64,000 nucleotides of DNA from Loktanella sp. IMCC34160. Lineage in GTDB: Bacteria > Pseudomonadota > Alphaproteobacteria > Rhodobacterales > Rhodobacteraceae. The notes under the pieces were generated by a model that was not told where the DNA came from, did no database searches, and was given only the letters and a program-made list of their open reading frames with translations. This document shows positions 25,391 through 33,847 of the stretch, in pieces; the stretch's first letter is position 1, and each line of letters opens with the position of its first letter. The stretch lies in contig NZ_SELP01000007.1 in NCBI RefSeq assembly GCF_004145845.1, positions 124,001 to 188,000 of the forward strand, read 5' to 3'. The position numbers and the translations under genes are program-made.

Positions 25391-25872
25391 CAGCTAATCT
25401 CCAAGATGCGCCGGGCAAACGTTTCGGCACCGTCTGGATCATTGGTATCAATAGCGGGGCGCTCTACGCGCTGAGAGACTCGCGCATGCCTTCCAACGTG
25501 CCGGGTCAAGCTGGCTTTCAGGGCGGTGCTCAGCCGATCAGCACCGTGCGCACTGGCCACTTTTGCAGCGTGCATGAGAGCAGTGCTGACGTCATCCATG
25601 AGCAACAGGATAGATTGTGGCGACGTGTTGATCTCACGCGGCGCGGCAGCATCAGCTTTCCGCTTGGCCAACCACGCCCGGCGATCCGCCGTTTTTGCCG
25701 CCATTCGACTGGCCTGAACCCTTGCGGAGGGCGTCGGTTCCGGCTTCGGGTATCCTTCCGCGGACTCGCACCATGCGGCAAGGTAGGTGAGCCCGTCGAT
25801 ACCGACCAAACGCGCGAAGCGTTCTGCCCGGCCATTAAGCGGATTGCTACCGGGTTCAGGCAAAGCGTTCAT
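25390..25872 (-). CDS. Hypothetical protein, island operon gene 3
   Basis: A 160-residue protein. A basic central helix (RMAAKTADRRAWLAKRKADA) is followed by LLLMDDVSTALMHAAKVASA. Not recognised. ATG 25872 (MNALPEPGSN) is chosen because it overlaps the end of the upstream gene by 17 bp and has GGAACGG before it; an in-frame start 15 codons upstream is less likely. Confidence 0.55.
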   Translation of the reverse strand: MNALPEPGSNPLNGRAERFARLVGIDGLTYLAAWCESAEGYPKPEPTPSARVQASRMAAKTADRRAWLAKRKADAAAPREINTSPQSILLLMDDVSTALMHAAKVASAHGADRLSTALKASLTRHVGRHARVSQRVERPAIDTNDPDGAETFARRILEIS

Positions 25873-26299
25873 CGAGCCGTTCCGAAATATACGCTTCTTT
25901 CGCACGGGAAAGCACATCGTTGCCCCGCCGCTGCATGGCGAGGGCTTCGCCCGGCTTCAAGGATGCGAAGAACATGGATTCAAGCTCAGCGCGACGGGTG
26001 GCTGAACTGAATTCGAGGTTGCGTTGGGCCATGTCATCGCCCTGAATAAGGGCGCGGGAGAACCCGCGCATAACCGCTGCGTCGTCGGGATTGATTTCTT
26101 CGGTGCCGCCAGTGACCAAATGATGAAAAACGCGAGGGTCGCCAACGAGGCTATTCACCAGCGTATCCACCATGATCGGGCTCAGTGAATCGCCGTGCAA
26201 AGCAGCGGCATGTACGCGGAAAGAATTCTCGATTTTTTCGAGGCGGGCACGCTCTCCGGCGTGCAATGAGTTGCGGGTGATGCGAGGTGTGTTAGTCAT
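25856..26299 (-). CDS. Hypothetical protein, island operon gene 2
   Basis: A 147-residue helical protein with no recognised domain (MTNTPRITRNSLHAGERARL..., later RRAELESMFFASLKPGEALA). ATG 26299 is chosen since it overlaps the upstream regulator's stop by 8 bp and has GGAAATG-type sequence before it. The frame continues upstream through the regulator gene but with no protein-like composition. Confidence 0.55.
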   Translation of the reverse strand: MTNTPRITRNSLHAGERARLEKIENSFRVHAAALHGDSLSPIMVDTLVNSLVGDPRVFHHLVTGGTEEINPDDAAVMRGFSRALIQGDDMAQRNLEFSSATRRAELESMFFASLKPGEALAMQRRGNDVLSRAKEAYISERLDERFA

Positions 26300-26576
26300 T
26301 TCCTTTGTTCCGTTGTTGTAGGTCAAGGTGTGCCAGTTCGGTTTCCATTTCTGGCGTGAACCACACCTGCTGACGCAGGACGGGCACCAGAGAAGCAAGA
26401 CGCCAGTACCGGCGAGGCCGCCCGCCATTTGGGCCGGGTTGTGCGGTAAAGTTCCGAAGAGCGGGGTCGCGGAAAAACTTGCGGCAACTGAAATCCGAAA
26501 GTCCGCAGGCAACGGCCACGTCCCGCATGGAAAGGGTGTAGTCCATGTTGGTTCTCGATGATTGGAGATTGCTCAT
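26292..26576 (-). CDS. Putative DNA-binding/excisionase-like regulator, island operon gene 1
   Basis: A 94-residue protein with a MerR/AlpA-like helix-turn-helix start (LSMRDVAVACGLSDFSCRKF) followed by a basic GGRPRRYWRL wing. Such small winged helices serve as excisionases or early-operon activators in satellites and integrative elements. ATG 26576 is chosen because CAGGGC lies just before it; ATG 26546 is an alternative. It heads the seven-gene leftward operon and is divergent from the RHH/methyltransferase pair. Confidence 0.6.
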   Translation of the reverse strand: MSNLQSSRTNMDYTLSMRDVAVACGLSDFSCRKFFRDPALRNFTAQPGPNGGRPRRYWRLASLVPVLRQQVWFTPEMETELAHLDLQQRNKGND

Positions 26577-26705
26577 TGCCCTGAAAAGGCACCGCACCAC
26601 CGGCACGCTGTGAAGCTGCCCCGCAGCACCAACAATGTGGTATTTTAATACCTCATTGCAACGCAAATGTCAATCCAACTGTGGTTTCGGTCGATGTTTG
26701 GGGCG

Positions 26706-26990
26706 ATGATTTCTGGTGACAACATCATCAAAGTGATGCACTATGCGGAAAATCGCACCGCAGGAACAAAGCCGGAACATACCTTGGCAGCCGCTCAAAA
26801 ATCATCTAGGGTCACAGTCTCATTCACTGACAGTGACCACGATTTGTTAACCCAGATTGCTGAGGATAGGGATGTGTCGCTTTCGTGGGTGATACGGCAG
26901 GCCGTTTCCGAGTATCTTGACCGGAATCGGCATGAGGAACCGGGTTTGCCGCTACCCAGACCGGCGACCGGACGAAGGGGACCACAATGA
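26706..26990 (+). CDS. Ribbon-helix-helix (CopG-like) protein coupled to the methyltransferase
   Basis: About 94 residues. The core SRVTVSFTDSDHDLLTQIAE plus VSLSWVIRQAVSEYLDR is a ribbon-helix-helix DNA-binding fold. The start is uncertain: ATG 26706 has GGGG 3 bp before it, and ATG 26667 and 26736 are also in frame. It overlaps the methyltransferase start by 4 bp (ATGA), so the two are translated together, suggesting it controls expression of the modification gene. Confidence 0.7.
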   Translation: MISGDNIIKVMHYAENRTAGTKPEHTLAAAQKSSRVTVSFTDSDHDLLTQIAEDRDVSLSWVIRQAVSEYLDRNRHEEPGLPLPRPATGRRGPQ

Positions 26991-28132
26991 ACCGACCAAC
27001 TGCAATCGACCTGTTCTGCGGCGCAGGCGGCCTGTCCGAGGGGCTTCGCCAAGCTGGGTATTCTATCGTTGCCGGTAACGATATTGACCCATTCGCTGGG
27101 GCTACGTTCGTCGCAACACACAAAGAAGCATATTTCCTAGAAGGGTCCATTCGGGACCTTGATGCATCCGATTTCCTAAAAGCCACTGGCCTGAAAAAGG
27201 GCGAGTTGGATTGTCTTGCGGGAGGACCGCCCTGTCAGGGGTATTCGGTCTACAACCATCAGCGCGGTATGCACGATGAACGTAGCCATTTGTTCCGCGA
27301 ATACCTTCGGATTGTGGAAGGCCTCATGCCGAAATGGCTTGTGATGGAAAACGTCACCGGGATCATGTCCGCCGGTGAAGGCGAAGCGTTCCAAGGCGTT
27401 TTGGCCGGGATCAAGGAACTTGGCTACAACGTCGAAGCGCAAATCCTTCGTGCCGAAGACTACGGCATTCCGCAGGAACGCCGCCGCGTAGTGTTCATCG
27501 CAAACCGGATTGGGCTGCCTATCGTCTGGCCTGAAAGGACGCACGGTGAGGGGTTATCGCCGTTGACGACAATCCACGACGCCCTGTCAGACCTCCCCAG
27601 CCTCAGCAACGGCGAAGACGCCGGTGTATGCGGCTATGCGTCGGAACCGAAGTCAGACTACCAGCGCGAGTTGCGGGCCGGTTCAAATGCCGTCTACAAC
27701 CATGCCGCGCCGCGCCTTGGCGCTATTAATATCGAGCGGATGCAGCATATCCCGCAAGGCGGTAGCTGGCGCGATATTCCATTTGATTTGCTACCTGCCG
27801 GGATGAAGCGAGCCAAACGCAGCGACCATACAAAGCGATATGGTCGGATGAAGTGGGACGAACAGTCCTGCACAGTCTTGACCAAGTGCGACGTACACTG
27901 GGGTGCCTACATCCACCCCGAACAGGATCGTAGCATTACTGTGCGTGAAGCGGCCCGAATTCAATCTTTCCCTGATTGGTTCCGGTTCGAAGGTCCACGA
28001 ACCGAACAATACGTTCAGGTTGGAAATGCGGTACCCCCGATGTTGGGCAGGAAGATCGGTGAAGCAATACTCTTTGCAGAATCTGCCCTTGCTGATACCC
28101 GCGAAAACGAACTGGTTGCGTCCCTTGGATAG
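26987..28132 (+). CDS. dcm: DNA (cytosine-5-)-methyltransferase
   Basis: A 381-residue C5 methyltransferase. Motif I AIDLFCGAGGLSEGL binds S-adenosylmethionine. The catalytic Cys83 is in GGPPCQGYS (motif IV), followed by motif VI MENVTGIM, motif VIII QERRRVVFIA and C-terminal QVGNAVPP (motif X). The target-recognition region (about 170-300) is variable and its specificity cannot be read by eye. It sits in a cluster with a NotI-family nuclease, an Mrr-like nuclease and Vsr, so it is most likely the modification half of a restriction system. Gene symbol is a family label only. Confidence 0.93.
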   Translation: MNRPTAIDLFCGAGGLSEGLRQAGYSIVAGNDIDPFAGATFVATHKEAYFLEGSIRDLDASDFLKATGLKKGELDCLAGGPPCQGYSVYNHQRGMHDERSHLFREYLRIVEGLMPKWLVMENVTGIMSAGEGEAFQGVLAGIKELGYNVEAQILRAEDYGIPQERRRVVFIANRIGLPIVWPERTHGEGLSPLTTIHDALSDLPSLSNGEDAGVCGYASEPKSDYQRELRAGSNAVYNHAAPRLGAINIERMQHIPQGGSWRDIPFDLLPAGMKRAKRSDHTKRYGRMKWDEQSCTVLTKCDVHWGAYIHPEQDRSITVREAARIQSFPDWFRFEGPRTEQYVQVGNAVPPMLGRKIGEAILFAESALADTRENELVASLG

Positions 28133-28156
28133 CGTCGAGACGAATTTGCTAAGCGC

Positions 28157-29098
28157 TTAGTAGCCCAATCCGCCAAGGAAAGCGGGAATTCCCGAAAGCG
28201 TCTTCACTCGTTCCCGCTCGTTTGTGGAAAGGTCCCGTGCCACGTAGGGATAGACCTGCAGAAGGAATTCCTTCAACGCTTCAAAGGCCTCGTCGGAATA
28301 CGTCACACCAGACCGCAATTCATTCATGATGCTCATCGTCCATTTGACGTAGATTGTTGGCATCATCACGTCGGAAATGTCTTCCCAGCCGTCAATTAAT
28401 CTTTCATCCCTCATTCGGTCTTTCAAAACGCGATCACAATGACCACGACACGTCCAGAATACGTGGTGGTAACTATCTGGTCGAGAATAGTCACCGTCCT
28501 TCATTTCCTGCCAGAGCGTTACAATTCCCTTGTCGTCCTGTTCCAACAACTCTTTATCGCAAACGTGGCACCTTAGTGATGACTGGTCCGCGAAAATTTT
28601 GGCTGGGCTTGGGTTTTCAGTTTTCCATACCGCCAAAGATTCCGGAAAGTACCTCTCGGCGATTTCAAGACCCTTTGCGGAATGCAGGAGTTCACCTTCA
28701 ATCCGTTCCCGGTCAAACACCTGAGTTTCGATATTGAGGCCCGCAAGAATCCCACCAAGCCCGGCGCTTGGTAAAGTCGAGTAGAAACCAAGGAAGCCTT
28801 GGCACTTATTGGCGGCTACGCGGTCCTGAATATTGGAATCGTCCGCAGGGCTAACAGACTTCCCGCTGAACGCTTTGTGCTTGCAGCTAACCAACCATCT
28901 TAGAACTGTTTCGCCCCCAACGCCGGTACGCCGCTCTTCGACAATTAGGTCTTTCCCGCCGTCGGCGCCCCGATCAGGTGCAGCGACAACTGTAAAACCA
29001 ATGAAGCTGAGTACATCCCTCGCAAACAGTTCAAAGGTATCCTGCCGTCCGTCCGCAACATGCGCCTCAGGAATTTCTTTGAAATCAAGAACCGGCAT
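28157..29098 (-). CDS. Mrr-like restriction endonuclease with C-terminal zinc-finger-like region
   Basis: A 313-residue protein. The N-terminal PD-(D/E)xK nuclease core is visible: FELFARDVLSFIGFTVV, the Asp in DRGADGGKDLIV (Asp50), and WLVSCKHKAFSGKSV with the catalytic Lys73. The later half holds C-x2-C (RCHVCDKEL) and CRGHCD, a likely zinc site. It could be a type IV enzyme cutting modified DNA or a partner in the local restriction module. ATG 29098 has GAGG 7 bp upstream; a TTG two codons earlier is less likely. It converges on the methyltransferase gene, with 24 bp between stops. Confidence 0.75.
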   Translation of the reverse strand: MPVLDFKEIPEAHVADGRQDTFELFARDVLSFIGFTVVAAPDRGADGGKDLIVEERRTGVGGETVLRWLVSCKHKAFSGKSVSPADDSNIQDRVAANKCQGFLGFYSTLPSAGLGGILAGLNIETQVFDRERIEGELLHSAKGLEIAERYFPESLAVWKTENPSPAKIFADQSSLRCHVCDKELLEQDDKGIVTLWQEMKDGDYSRPDSYHHVFWTCRGHCDRVLKDRMRDERLIDGWEDISDVMMPTIYVKWTMSIMNELRSGVTYSDEAFEALKEFLLQVYPYVARDLSTNERERVKTLSGIPAFLGGLGY

Positions 29099-29124
29099 TT
29101 TCAAACCTCAACGAATTCTCTGAA

Positions 29125-30054
29125 CTACCGATTCAAGGCGTTTCGGATTGCAGCAGCATAAACATCCGCGTCCGGAAGATTCATAGGCGACGTAAACGCC
29201 AAGGCCACTTGGTCAACGGTTGTCGTGAACTGACCATGCAATGTCATGGTACGATGGGTTCCCGCTGCTCCCTCTACACCAAGTTCATAGCTTCGAAACG
29301 TAATCGTACCTTGTCCGGGGCGGTAGTCGTGCAGATGACCCCCTAGCCGGTCGCGGATACGATCATAGACCTGTTTCGGGCAGACGAAGAACAGGCCCTT
29401 GCGGCAAAGCTCTTCCCGGCGCAGAACATGGCCCTTGTAGATCAACTGGGGCAGGATGCGCTTGTTCACGTTCTCCCAATTCATTCCGGCGTTGCTGAAA
29501 CCGGGAATTCTGCCAGACGCGTCAGCATATGCCCTTCCCTGAAAGAACGTTTCGGATTGGTCGCGGTAGCTGCCTGTGGTGTCGATTGTCTGGACCTCGA
29601 CGGCGATAATCTCGCTCAGATCGCCAGCAGCATCGAGCCGGGCCAGCACCCAATCAACGTAATAGGCACTGGCCGTCTTGGCTCCCTTCCCCTTCGGGCG
29701 CGGCAACGGTAGCTCCTTTCCCCAATACTTCCCGAATACAACAACTTCGTTCCCGGTGAGAGGATCGCCCAGCCCGGCAATTCGGTCCTGTGCTTCATTC
29801 GGGCGGATTAGGGTGCATCCCGAACCGAAGGCCTCTTGGGCCAAGTCTTTCAGTGCAAGGAAGCCCTCCCCGTACATCCGATTTGGGCAGCATATGACGG
29901 GCTCCGCAAGTGTCAGCGGCTCAACCGAACACGCGCCGTGTTCAGGTTTTATGCACTTCCCGTCCACGAAGGGACACTTCAGTCCCTCAACGTAGGGGCG
30001 CGCTGCCGGGTCCAGTGGGGTGAACCCGAAGAACTCGGTCACTTTTAACGCCAT
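29125..30054 (-). CDS. NotI-family type II restriction endonuclease
   Basis: A 309-residue protein matching the NotI family. The N-terminal metal-binding cysteine region is present (Cys27, Cys34, Cys42, Cys55/56 in LKCPFVDGKC, HGACSV, VICCPNRM). The PD-(D/E)xK-type active site is YYVDWVLA (Asp134) with AVEVQTIDTTG (Glu153-x-Gln155). R.NotI itself cuts GCGGCCGC and carries an iron-binding Cys4 site; the specificity here is unknown. ATG 30054 (MALKVTEFFG) is preferred over a TTG upstream. It is divergent from vsr, with 63 bp between starts. Confidence 0.82.
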   Translation of the reverse strand: MALKVTEFFGFTPLDPAARPYVEGLKCPFVDGKCIKPEHGACSVEPLTLAEPVICCPNRMYGEGFLALKDLAQEAFGSGCTLIRPNEAQDRIAGLGDPLTGNEVVVFGKYWGKELPLPRPKGKGAKTASAYYVDWVLARLDAAGDLSEIIAVEVQTIDTTGSYRDQSETFFQGRAYADASGRIPGFSNAGMNWENVNKRILPQLIYKGHVLRREELCRKGLFFVCPKQVYDRIRDRLGGHLHDYRPGQGTITFRSYELGVEGAAGTHRTMTLHGQFTTTVDQVALAFTSPMNLPDADVYAAAIRNALNR

Positions 30055-30117
30055 GTGGGCATGAATACATGTTGCGAGTCTGGTATCAATGCCCAATTCA
30101 ACCGCAGAATGTTGACC

Positions 30118-30582
30118 ATGGATCGTGTATCACCCGAAACCCGCTCAGAGAACATGCGGCGGATCAAGTCTAACAAATCCGCACCAGAAATGCGCGTGCG
30201 CCGACTGTGCCATGCAATGGGTTACCGGTATCGGCTGCACCGGAAGGACTTGCCCGGTAAACCAGACCTCGTGTTTCCGTCACGTAGGGCAGTCCTTTTC
30301 GTCCACGGGTGCTTTTGGCATCAGCACGATGCGTCGGATTGCAAACGGACAAACCGGCCCAAATCAAATTCAGCCTATTGGCAAGGCAAACTTGCCCGCA
30401 ATGTAGAGCGGGATGCAAAGAACACAGCCACGCTAATAGATGCAGGTTGGCGCGTCTTGGTGATCTGGGAATGTGAAACTGTGAACAGAGAGGGCATAAG
30501 AGCACGTGTCACGGATTTCCTTGGCCCCCCGGGCAATGGGATGCCCCAAAACGCACTACCGTTTCCAGCCAAGCAATTCTGA
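30118..30582 (+). CDS. vsr: Very short patch repair endonuclease
   Basis: A 154-residue nuclease that nicks at T:G mismatches created by deamination of 5-methylcytosine, protecting sites of the neighbouring C5 methyltransferase. Conserved features: SPETRSENMRRIKSNKSAPE (Glu24), DLPGKPDLVF (metal-binding Asp50), VHGCFWHQH (His64, Trp67, His68), and YWQGKLARNVERD. ATG 30118 matches the usual N-terminus (MDRVSPETRS); ATG 30109 is also in frame. The integrase gene follows after 86 bp. Confidence 0.92.
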   Translation: MDRVSPETRSENMRRIKSNKSAPEMRVRRLCHAMGYRYRLHRKDLPGKPDLVFPSRRAVLFVHGCFWHQHDASDCKRTNRPKSNSAYWQGKLARNVERDAKNTATLIDAGWRVLVIWECETVNREGIRARVTDFLGPPGNGMPQNALPFPAKQF

Positions 30583-30668
30583 ATTTCCACAAACCTGCCA
30601 TGAAGTGACCTCAATCTGTGGCACGGGATGCGCTACCATCACCGACACATAAGTATCAGGGGTGATTC

Positions 30669-31847
30669 ATGGCAAAAGTGATTAAGTTGAAGCGGAAGGA
30701 AAAGCCGTACGCCGTCCGCTGGAAGAACGGTGAAAAGGAGGTGCAGGAGGCTTTCGACACACGTGCGGAGGCTGAGCTATTTCGATCTCAGAAAAACATT
30801 GACACCGCGAAGGACCGCAAGCGCAAAAGGCCTCGCAAGACAGGAGAAAACCCTACTTTCAAAGCCGTAGCTCAATCCTACCTTACAGTAAAAGAGCATC
30901 CACGGCGTGGCGATCCCATCGCACCGATCACATTGAGGGTGTACGAGTCCTATTTGCGGGAACGGATTTACCCGGCAATTGGGAGCGTCCTGATTGCAAA
31001 CGTCAGCAGGCAGCACTTTGAAGAGGTTTACGATACATGCGTTTTGGCCGGTTTTTCCCGAAAGACGCGCAAGGAGACGTTGCGTCTGATCACTGCGGTA
31101 CTGAAACACGCTAAGGCCTGTGACTACATCACTGAAGTCCCCTCACACGACATTGATACGTCGCCGACGAACAAGGAGAAAATCCGCGAACGCATGGAGC
31201 GCGACGAAAAGACTTACACTCCCGATGAAGTGTACACGATGCTGGCTGCGGCAGACAGTTTGGCACAGGATGACAAACTGCAAACTCGTCGCGTTTGGGC
31301 GAGGTATCGTCCAATGCTCTACTTCCTCGTTTATACCGGGACTCGAATTAGCGAAGCGCGTGGCTTCCCCAGAAAGGACTTCCTCCCGCGTGACGGAGTA
31401 ATAAAGATCACCCAAAGCGCGCCGGAAAAAGGTGACGTAGGATACGTGAAAACGGCTGATGCTGTGCGGGATATTCCTCTCCACCCGATCCTTGAAGAAG
31501 TCCTCAAGGAATGGCTTGGGGACCATAGCCGAATATTGGCTTTTGGCACCGAAAGTGACGTTCCGATCTGCGGTAGCAATTTGTACTCACGCATGCTCGA
31601 ACCGCTCAAGGAACGTGCTGACGCCTTGGCGGAATCAAAGTCGGACCCGAGGTTTGTTAGAGTGAGCCGAAACCGCGCCTTCCATGCATTTAGGCATCAC
31701 TACGCATCCCGCTTGGTGAAGAAAGGTGCGAACCTAAAAGAATTACAAACGCTCATGGGACACGCGACGGCAGCAATCACACTGGATACCTACGCTCACC
31801 TCTTTGAAGGTGATCAACGGGAGCTTGTAACGACTCTGGTGATTTGA
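30669..31847 (+). CDS. Tyrosine-type site-specific integrase
   Basis: A 392-residue integrase. An N-terminal arm-binding region (residues 1-55) is very basic, followed by a SAM-like core-binding domain (about 60-160). The catalytic domain has Arg226 (GTRISEARG), Lys261, His339-x-x-Arg342 (HAFRHH), His365 (GHATAAITL) and the nucleophile Tyr375 (DTYAHLF). It lies 164 bp from attR and reads toward it, as expected for the enzyme that inserted the island in tRNA-Phe. The ribosome-binding site AGGGGTGATTC also contains the putative arm-site sequence AGGGGTGA, hinting at autoregulation. Confidence 0.95.
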   Translation: MAKVIKLKRKEKPYAVRWKNGEKEVQEAFDTRAEAELFRSQKNIDTAKDRKRKRPRKTGENPTFKAVAQSYLTVKEHPRRGDPIAPITLRVYESYLRERIYPAIGSVLIANVSRQHFEEVYDTCVLAGFSRKTRKETLRLITAVLKHAKACDYITEVPSHDIDTSPTNKEKIRERMERDEKTYTPDEVYTMLAAADSLAQDDKLQTRRVWARYRPMLYFLVYTGTRISEARGFPRKDFLPRDGVIKITQSAPEKGDVGYVKTADAVRDIPLHPILEEVLKEWLGDHSRILAFGTESDVPICGSNLYSRMLEPLKERADALAESKSDPRFVRVSRNRAFHAFRHHYASRLVKKGANLKELQTLMGHATAAITLDTYAHLFEGDQRELVTTLVI

Positions 31848-31927
31848 TCCCGGACAGTTTCAAAATGGCACACCGCAACGAACCCGCGCCGCCACGCAAG
31901 GGCTGGTGACCCTTGTCAACAGTATTT

Positions 31928-31947
31928 AGGGGTGATGTAAGGGTGAC
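31928..31947 (+). repeat. Putative integrase arm site, right
   Basis: AGGGGTGATGTAAGGGTGAC, the right-hand partner of the sequence at 14471-14490 (2 mismatches in 20). It lies between the integrase stop and attR. Confidence 0.45.
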
Positions 31948-32011
31948 CAAGCGCACCGAAAGAAAGATGGTAACACCTTGTTTCGGAACGATTTATTCTT
32001 ATGTGACTTTA

Positions 32012-32061
32012 TGGATTGAAAATCCTCGTGTCGGTGGTTCGATTCCGCCCCCGGGCACCAC
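32012..32061 (+). repeat. attR, 50-bp direct repeat
   Basis: Second copy of the tRNA-Phe 3' segment. The upstream half of the tRNA is missing here, so it is an att remnant and not a second tRNA gene. It lies 164 bp after the integrase stop, the usual place for the right attachment site. Confidence 0.95.
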
Positions 32062-32207
32062 TTCCAAAGACCCGATAGTATCGTTCCGGATCGTCCGTTG
32101 GGGCAACAGGTGTTAGCGGGAGCGGTCGAAGAATCCCGTTTGATCTGCCGTATCTTCAGTGGAAGATCGTTCTGATTGTGGACGGCAGGACCCATCCCCA
32201 GAAAGCA

Positions 32208-32238
32208 CAAACCGCCGCGGGTTTGCCACGGCGGTTTG
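32208..32238 (-). terminator. Terminator hairpin of gatB
   Basis: 10-bp inverted repeat CAAACCGCCG / CGGCGGTTTG with an 11-nt loop, 22 bp beyond the gatB stop on the minus strand, followed by GTGCTTTC. The T-content after the stem is modest. Confidence 0.65.
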
Positions 32239-32259
32239 CGTTCGTCAGTTTGATTACGC

Positions 32260-33774
32260 TTATTCGATCCCGAGCTTGGCCTTCACGAGGCTGTCGACGG
32301 CTTTGGGGTTGGCCTTGCCACCGGTAGCCTTCATCACCTGGCCCACGAACCAGCCGGCCAGCTTGGGGTTCTGTTGCGCCTTTTCCACCTGACCGGGATT
32401 CGCGGCGATCACCTCGTCCACGGCCGCCTCGATCGCGCCGGTGTCGGTGACCTGCTTCATGCCGCGCTCTTCGACGATGGCTTCGGGGTCCCCGCCTTCG
32501 GTATAGATGATCTCGAACAGGTCTTTGGCGATCTTGCCGGAAATGGCGTCCGACGAAATGAGGCCGACGATCTTGCCCAGCTGTTCGGGCGTGACCGGGC
32601 TCTCCTCGATCGTGTGGTCTTCTTTCTTCAACCGGCCGAACAGCTCGTTGATGACCCAGTTGGCGGCCAGCTTGCCATCGCGCCCCTCGGCCACTTTTTC
32701 GAAATAGGCGGCATTGGCGACCTCGGCGGTCAGCACCGATGCGTCATAGTCCGACAGGCCGAAGTCATTGATGAACCGGGCCTTCTTGGCATCGGGCAGT
32801 TCCGGCAGGCGGGCGGCGATGTCGTCCACCCAAGCTTGCTCGATCTCGAGCGGCAGCAGGTCCGGATCGGGGAAGTAGCGGTAATCATGCGCCTCTTCCT
32901 TGGACCGCATTGACCGGGTTTCGTTCTTGTCCGGGTCATAGAGCCGGGTTTCCTGATCCACCTTGCCGCCGTCTTCAAGGATGGCGATCTGGCGCCGCGC
33001 CTCGTAGTCGATGGCGGCCTGAATGAACCGCATGGAGTTCATGTTCTTGATCTCGCACCGGGTGCCGAGGTGGCCGAAATCCTGCGTCGCCTGATAGCGT
33101 TCATAATCGCCCGGACGGCAGACCGAGACGTTCACGTCGGCCCGCAGGTTGCCGTTCTGCATGTTCCCGTCGCAGGTGCCCAGATAACGCAGGATCTGGC
33201 GCAGTTTGACGACATAGGCGGCGGCCTCTTCCGGGCCGCGAATGTCGGGGCGGCTGACGATTTCCATCAGCGCCACGCCGGTCCGGTTCAGGTCGACGAA
33301 GGACATCGCCGGGTCCATGTCATGGATCGACTTGCCCGCGTCCTGTTCAAGGTGAATGCGTTCGATCCGCACCAGCCGCGCCATGCCGTTGCCCATCTCC
33401 ACCAGGACCTCGCCTTCGCCCACGATGGGGTGATACAGCTGCGAAATCTGGTAGCCCTGCGGCAGGTCCGGGTAGAAATAGTTCTTCCGGTCGAAGGCAG
33501 AGAACAGGTTGATCTCGGCCTTCAGTCCAAGCCCCGTGCGCACCGCCATTTCAACGCAGCCTTCGTTGATGACGGGCAGCATGCCGGGCATGCCCGCGTC
33601 CACGAAGGCGACGTTGGAATTGGGTTCTGCGCCGAATTGGGTCGAGGCGCCGGAAAACAGCTTGGCCTTGGACGCGACCTGCGCGTGCACTTCCATCCCG
33701 ATCACCAGTTCCCAATCGCCGGTGGCACCGGCAATCACCTTGGGTTTCGGGGAGTCATAGGTCAGGTCGAGCAT
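32260..33774 (-). CDS. gatB: Asp-tRNA(Asn)/Glu-tRNA(Gln) amidotransferase subunit B
   Basis: Kinase/amidase-coupling subunit of the GatCAB complex, which amidates misacylated Asp-tRNA(Asn) or Glu-tRNA(Gln). The 504-residue length is full size. Diagnostic parts are the N-terminal [51 protein letters not shown], and the C-terminal YqeY-like helical tail ending [17 protein letters not shown]. It is the first core gene after the island. gatA and gatC are not in the window. Confidence 0.97.
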   Translation of the reverse strand: MLDLTYDSPKPKVIAGATGDWELVIGMEVHAQVASKAKLFSGASTQFGAEPNSNVAFVDAGMPGMLPVINEGCVEMAVRTGLGLKAEINLFSAFDRKNYFYPDLPQGYQISQLYHPIVGEGEVLVEMGNGMARLVRIERIHLEQDAGKSIHDMDPAMSFVDLNRTGVALMEIVSRPDIRGPEEAAAYVVKLRQILRYLGTCDGNMQNGNLRADVNVSVCRPGDYERYQATQDFGHLGTRCEIKNMNSMRFIQAAIDYEARRQIAILEDGGKVDQETRLYDPDKNETRSMRSKEEAHDYRYFPDPDLLPLEIEQAWVDDIAARLPELPDAKKARFINDFGLSDYDASVLTAEVANAAYFEKVAEGRDGKLAANWVINELFGRLKKEDHTIEESPVTPEQLGKIVGLISSDAISGKIAKDLFEIIYTEGGDPEAIVEERGMKQVTDTGAIEAAVDEVIAANPGQVEKAQQNPKLAGWFVGQVMKATGGKANPKAVDSLVKAKLGIE

Positions 33775-33847
33775 GGGGCGGCGTCCTTCGGATTTTCGTT
33801 CCGCGTTGTCTAGGCCGAAGCGCGGTTTCCTGCAAGGGGCGGAGCCT

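Larger units (their letters stand above)
14309..32061. mobile_element. 17.75-kb integrative island in tRNA-Phe carrying defence genes
   Basis: Bounded by a perfect 50-bp direct repeat, one copy inside tRNA-Phe and the other 165 bp beyond a tyrosine integrase. Base composition and codon use differ from the flanking core: many AT-rich stretches and less third-position GC. Contents in order: DarT/NADAR, DUF6119 with XRE, small membrane protein, serine recombinase, repeat-rich noncoding region, two replication- or satellite-like genes, a seven-gene small-protein operon, RHH-dcm, Mrr-like, NotI-like, Vsr, integrase. No structural phage or conjugation genes were found. Whether it is a phage satellite, an IME or a decayed prophage is open. 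Confidence 0.9.

Noticed and set aside
32012-32061. Second tRNA-Phe
   Set aside because: Only the 3' part from the anticodon arm is present; no D-arm or 5' acceptor strand, so it is attR.
14309-32061. Intact prophage
   Set aside because: No capsid, portal, terminase, tail or lysis genes could be recognised; only integration, regulation, replication-like and defence genes.
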